Program-made: the position numbers and the translations under genes | From: Prosapia bicincta | Lineage: Eukaryota; Arthropoda; Insecta; Hemiptera; Cercopidae | Assembly (NCBI GenBank): GCA_036971475.1 | Contig: JBAIZL010000008.1 | Coordinates: 9,420,263-9,484,262, forward strand | Reading direction: 5' to 3' | DNA length: 64,000 nucleotides | The notes under the pieces: generated by a model | The model's database searches: none | The model's input: only the letters and a program-made list of their open reading frames with translations | What the model was told of the DNA's origin: nothing | Part shown: in pieces, positions 22,605-35,400 of the stretch | Layout: every line of letters begins with the position of its first letter | Numbering within the stretch: position 1 is the stretch's first letter

Positions 22605-23403
22605 ACTCCAGATATTTCTGTATCTTCAGAAAAATTGTCAATTTCACTTTTTATATCTGAATCAGTGTCCTAATAACAATTTCACTTTTTATATCTGAAT
22701 CAGTGTCCTAATAACAATTTCACTTTTTATATCTGAATCAGTGTCCTAATAACAATTTCACTTTTTATATCTGAATCAGTGTCCTAATAACAATTTCACT
22801 TTTTATATCTGAATCAGTGTCCTAATAACAATTTCACTTTTTATATCTGAATCAGTGTCCTAATAACAATTTCACTTTTTATATCTGAATCAGTGTCCTA
22901 ATAACAATTTCACTTTTTATATCTGAATCAGTGTCCTAATAACAATTTCACTTTTTATATCTGAATCAGTGTCCTAATAACAATTTCACTTTTTATATCT
23001 GAATCAGTGTCCTAATAACAATTTCACTTTTTATATCTGAATCAGTGTCCTAATAACAATTTCACTTTTTATATCTGAATCAGTGTCCTAATAACAATTT
23101 CACTTTTTATATCTGAATCAGTGTCCTAATAACAATTTCACTTTTTATATCTGAATCAGTGTCCTAATAACAATTTCACTTTTTATATCTGAATCAGTGT
23201 CCTAATAACAATTTCACTTTTTATATCTGAATCAGTGTCCTAATAACAATTTCACTTTTTATATCTGAATCAGTGTCCTAATAACAATTTCACTTTTTAT
23301 ATCTGAATCAGTGTCCTAATAACAATTTCACTTTTTATATCTGAATCAGTGTCCTAATAACAATTTCACTTTTTATATCTGAATCAGTTTCCTAATAACA
23401 ATT
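22605..23403. repeat. 38-bp minisatellite, 20 copies
   Basis: The unit TCCTAATAACAATTTCACTT + TTTATATCTGAATCAGTG (38 bp) recurs from about 22,639 to 23,403. The GTGTCC junction is at 22,665 and every 38 bp after it to 23,349; the last copy has GTTTCC at 23,387. Copies are essentially identical, so expansion or homogenisation is recent. Thirty-eight is not a multiple of three, so it codes for no protein repeat. The minus strand at 22,610-22,668, just before the array, reads as an acidic tail ending in a stop and may be the seed. Confidence 0.95.
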
Positions 23404-23900
23404 TACAGTACAAAATAGAACAACAAAGATAAACTAAAATCGCCGCGTATACAAGTTAAACTGCAACCAACTCTACATTGGGCAAACAGGTTGCAGCTTC
23501 AAACAAAGAGTCGAGGAATACAAACAGAACATCAACTCTGCATTCTACAATCACATAAAAGAAACAGGACACAAAAACACAGACATAAACCATAACCTAA
23601 ATCTTACACATCAACAAATAAGGACCACATCTCAACATACTAGAAAAATATAAAATTTACAAACCCACAAAAACACAAAATACTAAGATATTAACAAATC
23701 CAATACAAATCACACATACTCTTTGATACTATCAAAAACCTACCTTTAAACCCGTCACCGCTTAACCTAACTACAACTCTAAGCAGAAGTCACTAATGAA
23801 AATCGCCACAGAGCGATCGAAAATGTTCTGTCTCATTAAGTTTTTACAAAATTTAAAGTTCTGATAGTCATAAACTAATGTAAAAGTGATTACATAAATT
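23404..23900 (+). pseudogene. Penelope GIY-YIG fragment with terminal module
   Basis: After the minisatellite, the plus strand at about 23,450-23,560 reads YKLNCNQLYIGQTGCSFKQR and VEEYKQNI, then NHIKETGHKN, a Penelope-type GIY-YIG nuclease core with YIGQTG intact. It decays into stops by 23,650. At about 23,793-23,900 a terminal module follows (CTAATGA, an ATCGC/GCGAT hairpin, CGAAAA, then GTTCTGTCTCATTAAG), which recurs at 44,055-44,150. No RT part is present, so this is a 3' fragment. Confidence 0.75.
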
Positions 23901-24070
23901 GTTGTTAAAATTTGAAAAATAACCTTAATATACCAACACACATAATCTACGCTTTATTTTCTACGCTTTAAATTTACATCTATTTTGTAGAATTTTTATT
24001 AAAAAAAATTAAAATATTAATGATAACCTGAACCTGTCATAACTGATAACTTTTGTTTCTGTTTATTTAG

Positions 24071-24187
24071 TTGGATAGTGCTACTTCCTTGATTCAAGCT
24101 GCCAAAAACTTGATGAATGCTGTAGTTTTAACTGTGAAGTCTTCTTACGTAGCGAGTACCAAATATCCAAGACAAGGACAAGTTGCT
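24071..24187 (+). CDS. alpha-Cat: alpha-catenin, actin-binding domain exon 3
   Basis: The acceptor is CTGTTTATTTAG and the donor GTAAGC, with phase 0 on both sides. It encodes LDSATSLIQAAKNLMNAVVL, then TVKSSYVASTKYPRQGQVA. This is the helix of the actin-binding domain that makes hydrophobic contact with F-actin in vertebrate alpha-catenin structures. The sequence differs only slightly from vertebrates. It is a symmetrical exon of 39 codons, so skipping would keep the frame but remove an actin-contact helix. Confidence 0.97.
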
Positions 24188-27100
24188 GTAAGCATTGTAT
24201 TAAGTTTATGTTAACCAATTAAAATATCATTTACAGCAATGGTTCGTAAAGTGTATGTCGCTGCTACCTGGAATCATTTTCACTATAATTTTCATTCAGG
24301 AGATTGACAGTAATAGTCGGTCTATAATCTTGAAAAGAATTTACTTTTAAAATCATCCCTTAAATGATTACTAATTTAAAAGTAAAAATACAGCCTTAAA
24401 TTTACTTAATAATTTTTTAATTCGTTTTTTAATCAAATAAATATAGTAATGTGTGCACATGAAATTTGAAGATTTCCTTTACATTCCCCCCTTTCATTTT
24501 CATAATGCTCAGAGCCTTATGTATTTGCAGTTATTTTGACATTTAAGAAACAGTCCCTTTAGGGTTATGTGTTGCCCAATATTTATGTCATGGGAAAATT
24601 GTAGTTATCCCAGTAATTGTAGTAGGTTCCTACAGACTTTCCCTCTTTGCTCCAATACCTTCCGTTTATTTAATTATATATCTCAACCTCCCTTCATTGT
24701 TCCTTTACCTGCCAGCTCATCCTCTTCTTTCCTTTCCCTGATTTAAACCACTTACCTAGTTTGTAAGAATGTAATGATCTACCTCCCGAAGTCGTATTTT
24801 ATTACAACACCTGTATTCCAAGAGATAGATATCTCAGATGAACAAACTCCTGAAGTTTTTTCAAAAACCTGGTAGCCACGGATAAGCCTTTTAGGCTATT
24901 ATAGGTGTCATGGATGAGACAATCTGGCTTGAAGACTATATTTGGATTCTGCTCTAGTGAATTTTAAATTAAATTAAATAATTAACAGATAAATGGAAAA
25001 TAATTTTGTATTTTATTTATAAATTTATCAATAATTTTTGTAGGGTTTTTAATTATTATGATTACGTTACTTTATGTAATGCATATAATAAATATTACAG
25101 TAATATTTATATTCCTATCACAATGACTGGTTTGTTTGTGATTACGTTACTTTATGTAATGCATATAATAAATATTACAGTAATATTTATGTTCCTATCA
25201 CAATGACTGGTTTGTTTGTGCTCAATTTTCACTGTTTTAAAGGATTTTCACTTTTAGGCTCTTTATACTACCGATGTTATTGTTAAGTTGATTTGTTAAC
25301 ATTTTCTATCTTTCCTCAACCAAATTTCACTTTTATATTTGTACAAATTCATTTCTTGTAATTTATCGTTCTGTACTTACACTCACACTTCAGTCAGCCA
25401 TCTTGCCAAATTTTTACTAGCATCGTGGATGTATACTTTCAAATGCCTTTATCGGCCCTGCTGTGAGACTATGTCTACTACAAAACTTGGATACCTCGTG
25501 AACGAGGCTAGTTTTAGGCTATAGCTTGCCTGAACTAGGTTATTTGATAACATTTCAACTTATTAATTTATTTATTTGACCTAAATATGAACTTATTTTT
25601 AGTTTAACTTTACTTGATTATTATTTTTATTATTAATTGGAATTTACTTAGCTAAATTAAGATTTTATCAAATTTACTTAACATCGGCTTTCTTGATCTT
25701 TACCATGTTTCTTCCAATGGTCATTTTGCAAGTTATTGAAAATGTACTTAAGAACTATTTATAGATTTGATAATGAGCTTCGATATGAAATGTAAAAAAA
25801 ATTGCTATCTTCATTGTTCAAAAAGTTTTAGCAAAAATGTATCAACATTGTTCAAAATCCCTCCCAAAAATTTCAGGGAGTTGGAGTTTCTCACAGGTTA
25901 ATAGAATATGTTTTCAAGTGCCTAAATTTAAATTTTCAATAATTCCCGAATTTTTTTTGGTAAAATTGTTTATTGGATGATACTCTAAACAAAATCATAT
26001 CATCTAATTTTAAGTACAGTAGTCAAAATTATCCATAACAAAGTATACACAATGTACGATATTTGTGTTTTACCAGATAGTTTTAAGAAACCTCCAGGGT
26101 GTATTTCATAATAATTATTCTGATGTATAGCAGTGAGCAATTATGTTTTAATTGGTAAAGAAAAATCAATTTACTTACTATCTAGAATTGAATGGTAAGT
26201 CATTCTTCATACTTCGTTTTATGTACTTCATTCATAACTGTCATTATTGTATAATTGTCACATTATGTATGATATGTCTATGTTACTCCAAATATTTAAA
26301 TTTGTTATCAAATTTTACTATAAATTAAAATTTTAGAAATTTATTTACTTAACATTCTCTACAACTTTTAAGGTGTTTAAACGTATATTCTTGTAGCTTG
26401 TCAGGTTCAAATTGTAAATTTTCCATTAATGTTTTATCCATTTTCAGTTTAATAACTAGTGAGTTTTAACTTACTTTTTATATACATAATTTAAAATGTT
26501 TTTATTAAACTAACATTTTTTTAATTACTTGAAATATACATGCCTCAGTATGTAACTAATATTATATTTGGAAATTTAAAATTTATCATATTCGTAAATA
26601 ATAATGTCGATCTGTTTAGGTAAAACAAAATATTTCATCCATTTTGTTTTCAGGGAGTTTGTGATTCAGGCTTTGAGATGCAGGGCCCTGCAATTTTCTA
26701 TTTCCCTGTTACATTGACACATTCTATCCTGTACTACGTTTGTTTGGTACTGAATTTTATTTCAGCATGAAACACATTTGGCAAAGTAATAAACAACCCA
26801 TTGTGATTGCTTCTTGTTTAAATGTTTGTAATAACCGTTTAAAATTATAATATGGTGATTGCTAGTTCTGATAATTCAGATTTTAATAAATTATTACTAG
26901 TTTTTCTTTCAAGTAAACTTTACTATAAATTATCTGTTCAATTAACCCTTTACACTTGGAAGAACATTTTATGAAAATGCTGAACATTTTATAATAACGT
27001 CTCAAGTCAGAATTAATTTACTTCCTCAGGCGCTCATAACTCGGATGGCTGCAATGCTGGTCATTGTAAAATTATTTAAACACTCAGCCACAAAAACAAA

Positions 27101-30100
27101 TAGCACTTAAATATTAACTTTTTATGTACAGCTGTACACCCTCGCTAGGTATAATGTCTGGGTATGTTCCAAACAATAAAGTGGAAAATGAGTAAATTAA
27201 CATACGATTCTAACAACAGAGAATTATAGAACAACACTTATAAAATAGTACTATCTCTAAAATACGGAGTTTACAGTATGGATTTTTTAATGTTTGTTGC
27301 ATCCGGTAAACAGTGTTACTGGCCTAACCCAGAGCAAGTAGAAATTGTCTATTCATCATCTATAATACACCAGGCACTGTCCTCATCCCTCATCGGGGCC
27401 ATAAGTAATGGCCTATTAGTCCCAACCCGTGCTTTCTTGAACGCCCTATTTTCATTTGTTGATATTTTTACTACACATTAAAAAGTATTAATCAGTAACA
27501 AAATAATGAGTCCACCCTATGAGCCAACGAAATCCAAGGGTCAATCTTTTTGAAAATAACCTACGAGCACCTTCACCTTTCCCTCGTTCTCACGCCAAGG
27601 CCCACAGCCCCCAAAGTGCCAGCTTATGAAATTTTACCTATACCACTAGTTCTATTTTCTAAATTTGTGCCAGTGTGTATCTAGAATTTATGCTGTGATA
27701 GCATTGTTTTTCTAGCTTCTCAGGGAATATTTTCCTCGCATTTTCACTGTGTTAGTTTTTGTATATAATTTTTCATTACTTTGTGAATATATTTGTAAAT
27801 AATAAAATACATTTCATGGATTTGTCGAAAAGTAATAAACTTTAATTAGTTTTTTACAAATAGTTATATGAGCAAGATTAAGGTTATATGAGCAAGATAT
27901 CAACATAGACTTGTACTTGTGGAGGACAACAAAAGACAGTATCATATGTGTTTAAATAGAAGATGTGGCCATGGCACAAAATGCCACCCCCCTAGCACGA
28001 GTGGTAACCAGAGTTACCAGCTAGCGAGGAAATCGTTTTGGACAACCAACGATTTTAAACATTAGTTTGCTTCAAACATAAATTTTCATTTATCTATATC
28101 ATTATTTTATGCGTTATTTTTATAACGTTTCTGTCTGTTTTTGTTTGAACTGATAAAAGTGATAATATAATAAAAATTTAATCAAAATCATCCAAGGCAG
28201 AATAACGATATAAACTATATCCAACTATTTTCATTAAATTAACTCTTCCTTTGTTTAATTTCCAATTCTGCATTTTTACAGCATCAAAGAGTTTTATTAT
28301 AACCATTATGTATATGATTTATTAATTGTAACTTTACATGACAATATTTTTATTTAAATATGAGGGGTTTGTGGACGAAATTCATTAAAATGCACTCCAA
28401 ATCAATATTAGAAATTTTTAAAAATTATTTATTATAAATATTTCACTTATCATTTTAATAAAATTAATAATATTTCTTATATTCTTTTTCTATCTTTCTA
28501 AATTATTAATCCCTGAATTTAGTAGGGTACAATTATTAATACCTCTTTACTTCTAGCTTTACATCTTTTATTATAACCTCAAGCTATAAAAGAAAATTGT
28601 TTCCTTAAGAGGGAAAGTCTTACATGAAAATGAGAGCGTAAAATTACAGTATTTGATCAAACATTATCTGATATTAAAACAAATTATAGTACTATGCTGT
28701 CCGGATAACTAATTATCTATTGCATGATTTATATTTCTAACCTTATAACAGACGTTTGTGAATTGGTTATTTCAATATAAGAAGCCTAAAAGTACATCAT
28801 CTATTTCCAAAATATTGTGCATGTTTTTCTCAGTGTTTAATATCGGCTTTTGTAATTATTGAATATAAAGTATGTATAATTCCATTATATTTCATTAGCA
28901 TTATATTACATTTCATTCACCGATTAAATAGCACACTAGGCTCTCTTTAAATTATTGTATGTCTCGAAATGTCAACTGCCAAGCTTTTTGTACTATGTCA
29001 AAAACTCAGGAGAATTATTTTAAAATTACATTCTTTTATTGCTTTTTATTATTTTTGACAAGCAGCAGCTGAGGTATTCACTATATAAATTTTCAAAACT
29101 ATTCATTAAAAAATCTGTATTCATTGCTATAATTCCTAATAATTTAACTTTAAAAAAATTTTAATTCATTTCAACTAGATTATATATGAAATGGTTTCTC
29201 TCTCATAATCAAAATTTAAATGTTGAGGACACACAACAAGAAGGGAAGCAAATTTACGAGTATCACCAATTTAACAAAGAATACAGAGCTTAAAGTCCTT
29301 TAACACAATCTTCCCCATCGTCTTGTATTCCAATGGGCTCCACCTAAATGGCGCCCCCTCCTGTTCAATCACCGGCTGCAGACAGAAACCTGTGCTGCAT
29401 TTTGTCGAAATCTGCCACTGGAGTTAATATTAAAAGACCTAACTCATGGAGATTTAACCCTCTAGGCTTTTGTTCCTAGGGAATTGAGGTCTTTGAAAGC
29501 ATCTTCGGCTTAGTGACCATGGATTGTTTAAGAAAAGTGTTTAATAAAATAAAATTATTACTCAATTTGCAAGTTAGTGAAGAACTATGTTTTTATTCCT
29601 TCAACTTTACCAATTACTCATGATAGCACAGAGTAATATTAGGGACTCTTCATATAAATTTATTATTTTATTACCCCTTTTGTGTTGTTAGTCCAAATTA
29701 AAATTTCTCAGGAAATCTTTTCTTTCTCAAATTTTACCAACTCAATATATTTAATTTTCAAACCCAATTTGAAGAAAAAAAGAAAAAATTGATATCTCAT
29801 TTAATCTGTAGAAAATTGTACATAATTTATTTTAAAATATTAAATTTAAATATAAAATTAAACCCCCTTATTTTCATCCTGAAAACACAAAATGTCCCTG
29901 TAAAAAACAAGCGTATCTAAAAATATAAATTTACGCAGATTTGGCCCCAAAGTATAGCTATAAAAACTAATAAAATTAAAATCAAATTTACTTTAAAAAC
30001 CAGTCTTTAAAAACAAAAATAAACACATTAAAAAAAAGTTTTTTTAAAAAAAGCATATTTAACATTCATGTATCCCAAAATCTTACACAGTGAAAATACA

Positions 30101-32188
30101 ATATCAAAACATGAAATCATACATGATTTAAATCATCATAAAAACAAACACATTTAAAAGAATCAAAATTAATTAAAAATCACTCCTATTAATTATTTAA
30201 GTAATTAAAAAATCCTACTAATTTGAGAACCAAAATCAATTCATAAAATATAGACATTATGCAACATTAATTCATAAAAATAGATACATTGTAAAAAATC
30301 AAATATAAAAAAAACATATTACACATTTAAATCAATTTAATCAATCCCACAAATTTGGAAATTCAAAATTAAATCATGAAAATAAACACCTTTGTAAAAT
30401 AGACATATTTAAACAATCAATTACAAGTTAGCCACGTATGATTCCTACATAAAATTTATAAACCCTAGCAAAATTGATTTAAAATTATATCCTCATTTTT
30501 TTAAATTTCTTGTATTTTAAAATTTTATTAATTTCTTGAAGTTGTATTTATTTTCTACAGGAAATTTTTTCCATTTGACAATATCTTGTACTCATACATA
30601 AATTTTGATACCTCTTTAAAATTATTTTTTATTTACTATTTCATGCCCGTTATTTTGATTTCTGTGACAATCAAACATGGTGCCATAAATATCTGTACTC
30701 CTTAGACAAAGCCCTGACGTGAAACAGTGACACTTTATAAAAATGTTTTATCATAAAATAAAATCTCTTGGTATTAGAATTTTCCTCAAAAATGTTAAAT
30801 TTTTATTTTATTTATGTGAAAAAGAAAGAAGGTAGCTCTAACCTTTTTTTTATCTTCCCTTGCCCAATTTTCCCTTGTAGTAGATTCTTTGTAGCCATTT
30901 TCTCTGACATCCTCTTTGTTGCATCGTCTACATTGGTAGGGCTAAGATTGGATTAGTGTCACTAGCTGGATCTTCTTGTTCCCGTTTCTCATTTACCTTT
31001 TTATACATTTTCACAAATTAAATTTTTAAAACTTTTAACATTTAGGTTTCTTTAAATGGAGTATATCACTGTTTCTAACTTAGTTTTAATTACATCTTTT
31101 ATATTTTACAAATTTAGTCCAAACTTAACACTTTACATTCACTTGAAAAATTTTTTTAATAAACTTTTTTACTGGATTTAAATTTGCTTTTGTTAATTTA
31201 AAATTTAGTCATTGTTTAACTTTAAACAAAATTTATACTTCAGTCATTTAAATTTTGTTATTTATGGAACTTTTCCTCAGGATAAAACGAAACACAAAGC
31301 GATGTAACTTAAAAACTGCTTTTAGGGAGTTGCCTCACTAAAAGGGTTAGGAAACACACAACGTCACATTTTTGACTGCCACCACAGTTAACTTGAAACT
31401 GCATTTCTATTGCAGCCCTTATGCTTTTTTTTAAATGATGTAGACAAAGTAGAGTGGTATGGACGTCCATCCCCATTCACTCCTTAAGCTACGCTAAAAT
31501 TTCTTTTGTTTTTTCCAAAATTCACACACCCCTACTCCAGTGGTGAATTCGACCAATAGCCATGACTTTATTAGACGGCGCGATCGTCAGGCGATGTTTT
31601 GTCACTCCTTCCGGGCTTGATTATTGAGTGCGCTGTCATTGCAGGTTTTGTCCAAAAACCTTTGCTTCCCTATAACTTTTCAATTTCGCATTTTTCAAAA
31701 ATTTTCCTATCCTTGATTTTTTCTTCATTTTTCTTGCTGTTTCTTCTTAAATGTTGATGGTCCCTCTGGGATCTTTTTGGCTCTTTTTGATTGCCTTCTA
31801 ACTCTTTTAGATGTACAAAAAACCCCCTTCTTTAGAATGGGTCTGTCTATACTCATTTATATAATTATATAATATATGTCTATTTTTATTTTAATTATCA
31901 GTTATATGCATATGGCACTAAATTTTGGTTTAACTCTGTTATTATTCGTGAATTACAAAATTTTACATTTTTCAATTAAAAAATTTTATTGTAACCCTTA
32001 AATCCCCAATTTAAGGTTATTACAGTGTGTGTATATATATAGAGAGAGGTTTTGTTTGTTCATTCCATCTTTTCCTAATGAGCAGTTTTCAGTAAAAAAA
32101 ATGTTGAACTAAACTCTTATTATTGAAGTTTTTAAAGTAATTGTTTATATCTTGGATAGATTAATAATTTCCAACTTTTATGTTACAG
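24188..32188 (+). other. alpha-catenin last intron, 8.0 kb: no gene identified
   Basis: AT-rich intron. Visible items are a two-copy 80-bp direct duplication at 25,060-25,219 (listed separately), a 17-bp GGTTATATGAGCAAGAT direct repeat near 27,863 and 27,881, an A/C-rich low-complexity stretch at about 29,760-30,480, and a small CpG-containing patch at about 31,550-31,640 with no open frame. A 67-codon open frame at 27,278-27,481 has no recognisable motif and no splice context. Confidence 0.55.
25060..25219. repeat. 80-bp tandem duplication
   Basis: GATTACGTTACTTTATGTAA and the following bases recur 80 bp later (25,060 and 25,140), with one visible mismatch (ATTCC versus GTTCC). Both units end CAATGACTGGTTTGTTTGT. 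A local tandem duplication. Confidence 0.95.
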
Positions 32189-32353
32189 TCACCAATTGTA
32201 GTCTGGAAAATGAAGGCACCTGAAAAAAAGCCTTTAGTACGACCTGAAAAACCAGAAGAAGTACGCGCTAAAGTGCGTAAAGGCTCGCAGAAAAAGGTCC
32301 AGAACCCAATCAAAGCTTTAAGTGAATTTCAAAGTCCAACTGAGTCAGTTTAA
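32189..32353 (+). CDS. alpha-Cat: alpha-catenin, C-terminal exon with stop
   Basis: The acceptor is TTTATGTTACAG; phase 0. It encodes SPIVVWKMKAPEKKPLVRPE, then a basic tail with KVRKGSQKKVQNPIKALSEF, and ends ...TESV-TAA (stop 32,351-32,353). The WKMKAPEKKPLV motif and Lys-rich C-terminal extension are conserved in all classical alpha-catenins and contribute to actin binding. The exons in this window add up to 1,446 bp with exon A (481 residues plus stop) or 1,449 bp with exon B (482 residues). Confidence 0.98.
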   Translation, partial: SPIVVWKMKAPEKKPLVRPEKPEEVRAKVRKGSQKKVQNPIKALSEFQSPTESV

Positions 32354-32560
32354 TTTTCAAAAAACATCAACAAATTTTATATTTTATTTATTTTATCATA
32401 GTGACAAATTATGAATTATTACATTTGTATATTATAATTTAAGTTGAATTATATGCATTTTTATCATTTACAATAACTATTCTTTGTGTTGGATCAAGAA
32501 TAAAATATAAATTTTATAATATAAATTATGAGAAATAAAATTTCGAGACTTTATATTTAA
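32354..32560 (+). terminator. alpha-Cat: alpha-catenin 3' UTR and candidate poly(A) signals
   Basis: AATAAA hexamers occur at 32,499-32,504 and 32,534-32,539, about 150 and 185 bp after the stop codon. Either would give a short 3' UTR. Which is used, and whether longer isoforms exist, cannot be told from sequence. Confidence 0.6.
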
Positions 32561-34430
32561 TTGGTACACTGTTTTAATCATAAATATTTTTTTTAACATT
32601 TTGTATCGTCAGATGTACAAGGCTGTGATTTGAATTCCAAACTGTGTGTCTGCATTTAAAGCATAAATATTTCCCTTCCTATTATTCCAGTAAAGAGTAC
32701 ATGATTATTTTATTCTTGTAAATATATAAAAAAAATTAAAAGAAGGTAATTAGTTTTTTTTGGGGGTGATAAATGAATATTTAACATATGTGTAGTTTTT
32801 GAGAAAGGTAAAAGGTAATTTCTCTTCTATGGCTTATTTTTTATTGAAATTACAGTGTCATAAGCAAATATCTATATGGAAAACCTTGTTCAAAATATTT
32901 TATCTTTTAAGAACACCTATAAAATTAGTTAGAATATTCAACAGAAAAATATTAAAACAATGTTTAAATCATATTGTTTGAACCCATGCTCTGAAAGCTT
33001 GAACCCATACCTTTGCTGTGTCTATGACATTGAACTATGTCTGTGTAGATCTCATAAATTTATTGTCAAATTCTTTTTTACTGTATATATGTAGATGTTG
33101 AATATTATCCAAGATGTGTCAGTAGTATCAATCTGAATATGAAACAATTTTCAACCAGTTATATGGAAAAGAGCATAGGAATCTTATTAATTATATAAAG
33201 TTTCTAGTTTTCTTACCTAAAATTTAAATAAATATTTATTTTCTGAAAATATTCCAACAATTTATATTAATTCCATCAAGCGAGTGCATGGGGAATTATG
33301 AGTAATCAGATAATAATATATATTTTTTTTTTGTCAAATGTAAAACCAACAGTTTTTGCTTTACTTTAGAATTATAGTACTTTTTCAGTGTTTATTTGAA
33401 TAAGGGTGTGATTTCAAAGCAGATGTATTTATTAATTTAGTTTTAAAGTATTTTTGTATAAATGGTTTGTGAGGTGTAAATGAACTAAAGCTTTTATAAC
33501 AAGTAGATTATTTTGTAATTCTTTTAAGATTATTATTTGGAATGAAAGTTATTTGTTGTAATCATCTTGAGCTCGTTGAATAACTCATAAGTAATTGTAA
33601 TGAACTAAGTGAAAACCTACTGTACTGATGCATTTTGAAACCATTGTTTCATTGACAAAACCTACCTACTACTGATGGTTTCGAAATGCGTCAGCACGTT
33701 AAGTTGTTGTAATTTTAACATAATTTTTTTTAAACAATTACTTATGAATATTTGCAATAATTTCCATCAAATTGAGTGATATCAACCATGGTTATTTAAA
33801 ACATTTTTTGAATAATTATGTATGTAAAAAATCAGTATAAAATCCATCTCTTTTAATGTTATTTATTGTATTTTTTTATAACATTTCTACTTCAATTATT
33901 GTTAACATAGAATTAGTAACTAGTAAAACCTATTTTAAAAGGCTGCAATGTATTAAACAAGAATTCTATAAAACTGATACTGTAATGTTTACAAAAAATA
34001 TTCTCTTGTTCGAATTTCCATAAAATGTTTCAGTAAATTTAATATTAATAGCATTAATAAATTTAGTTATTTAAAAATAAAAGTAAATATTGTCTAAAAT
34101 TTGTAAAACTGCTAAATACATCTGGTAATATTGTACTATTATGTGTAAATTTAATTACACTAAAATTAAAGAAAAAATATTGACTCGCACCATAATTTCA
34201 CAATACAATACATTTTTATATTTCAGTATAATCTGTATCATACTATAAAAATTTATTTTAATATAAACACATTTTCAAAATACAGAATATGTACTGTTTG
34301 ATGGAGTAACTTTGAGACACATTTAAAATTTTATGCTGGTTCTATCTTTATTTTCAAATTAAAATGCTGAAAAATAATTATTACTATGTTAGGTCAGTCT
34401 TTTACAAAATATTGCAAAACCACTCTAGAA
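32561..34430. other. intergenic: no gene; one imperfect hairpin
   Basis: AT-rich sequence downstream of alpha-catenin. At about 33,620-33,705 the segments GTACTGATGCATTTTGAAAC and GTTTCGAAATGCGTCAGCAC are inverted copies about 40 bp apart, the type of terminal module seen near other repeats here. A 60-codon open frame at 32,799-32,981 lacks any motif. Confidence 0.55.
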
Positions 34431-35400
34431 ACCAGAGTATTTTACTAAAAAAAATTTAAATTTGACCTGTCAATCTGCTGAACAGTTTTGTCCTTTGAAT
34501 AATGAATTTCATCAGGCATTGATGGCAATTTCCAATTAAAAACCTATTTCTTCATATCCGATACTAACATTTCGCCGTCATCGTTGAATTGAACAATGTA
34601 TCCAGAATATAATTCACATTCATCTCACAAGAACAGTCTCCCACTTTCAGATACTGGAGAAAATTTGATAGTTCCACATCTGGAATGGATGGGTTCAATT
34701 CAGTTTTAAATTCACTCAATGTCTCAGAGCCTTCTGAGTCTTGAAGAGAAAACGTATTGTCTTCTTTCTCGTTACTGCTATACCATAATGGATGTACAAG
34801 CTTTTGATGAATTCTGGATAGTCTTAGGATATTTAGTCCCTCTTGTAGTTATTATTTTAATGGCACCAGGATCATCAACAAGGTTAGTTTCATTGTAATT
34901 CCAAATGCTTCGGAATTCCATTTTACTCTTTCTCTAAGTTGTAAAAAATATTTTTTACAACTGCTCCAGAATAAGATATATTTTTAGATGTTCTTTGTGG
35001 TAATATAGTTTTGTTTCTTCTTAAAGGTATCTGCCCAATAATTTCCCAGTGTTATTTCTGAAGAGAGTTTCCTTTCTTCAAATTATGTCTAGATACGATA
35101 GAATCTAGGTGTACTTTATGATAGAACGTAAAAAGGTGTTGACTGGAAATCCTTACTTTGACACAGTAACAATTTGTGCTATAATCTGTTCCTCTTCTTT
35201 TGTTGAAAACACTGTAGCCTGACCTACAGAGCTGGTATGTTTTCTTGAGATTTCAGATGCAGTGTATTTTTTGGTATTGTGAGGCAGCATTTCGGATCAA
35301 TAGTTTCTTATTTCTTATGGCTAGTGAGGATTCTTGTAAATTTTCTTTAGTGTAATTTTTGTATGTCCTTGTGTCAAGATTTGTTTTAGAATTTCTAGGC
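34430..35400 (-). pseudogene. pogo/Tigger-like transposase relic (HTH and C-terminal parts)
   Basis: On the minus strand, about 35,395-35,290 reads RTYKNYTKENLQESSLAIRN, then NAASQY, like the Psq-type helix-turn-helix of pogo/Tigger transposases. About 35,235-35,150 reads VGQATVFSTKEEEQIIAQIV and GFPVNTF, like the second (CENP-B-type) DNA-binding helix region. About 34,700-34,460 carries QYLKVGD, IVQFNDDGEMLVSDMKK and FNWKLPSMPDEIHYSKDK, a C-terminal module common in insect transposon proteins. The DDE catalytic core is deleted and several frames and stops interrupt it. This is a long-dead copy. Confidence 0.6.

Noticed and set aside
22639..23403. CRISPR-like regular repeat array
   Set aside because: Direct 38-bp units with no spacers, in an animal intron; it is a minisatellite.
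26941..27545. piggyBac element from TTAACCCTTT at 26,943 to about 27,543
   Set aside because: The right end (AAGGGTCAA) does not match convincingly and no transposase remains.
31540..31650. CpG-containing patch as a promoter or CpG island
   Set aside because: Too short, no open frame or donor nearby, and inside the last catenin intron.
33620..33705. microRNA hairpin
   Set aside because: Arms are 20 bp with a wide loop and resemble repeat terminal modules; no miRNA-like precursor shape.
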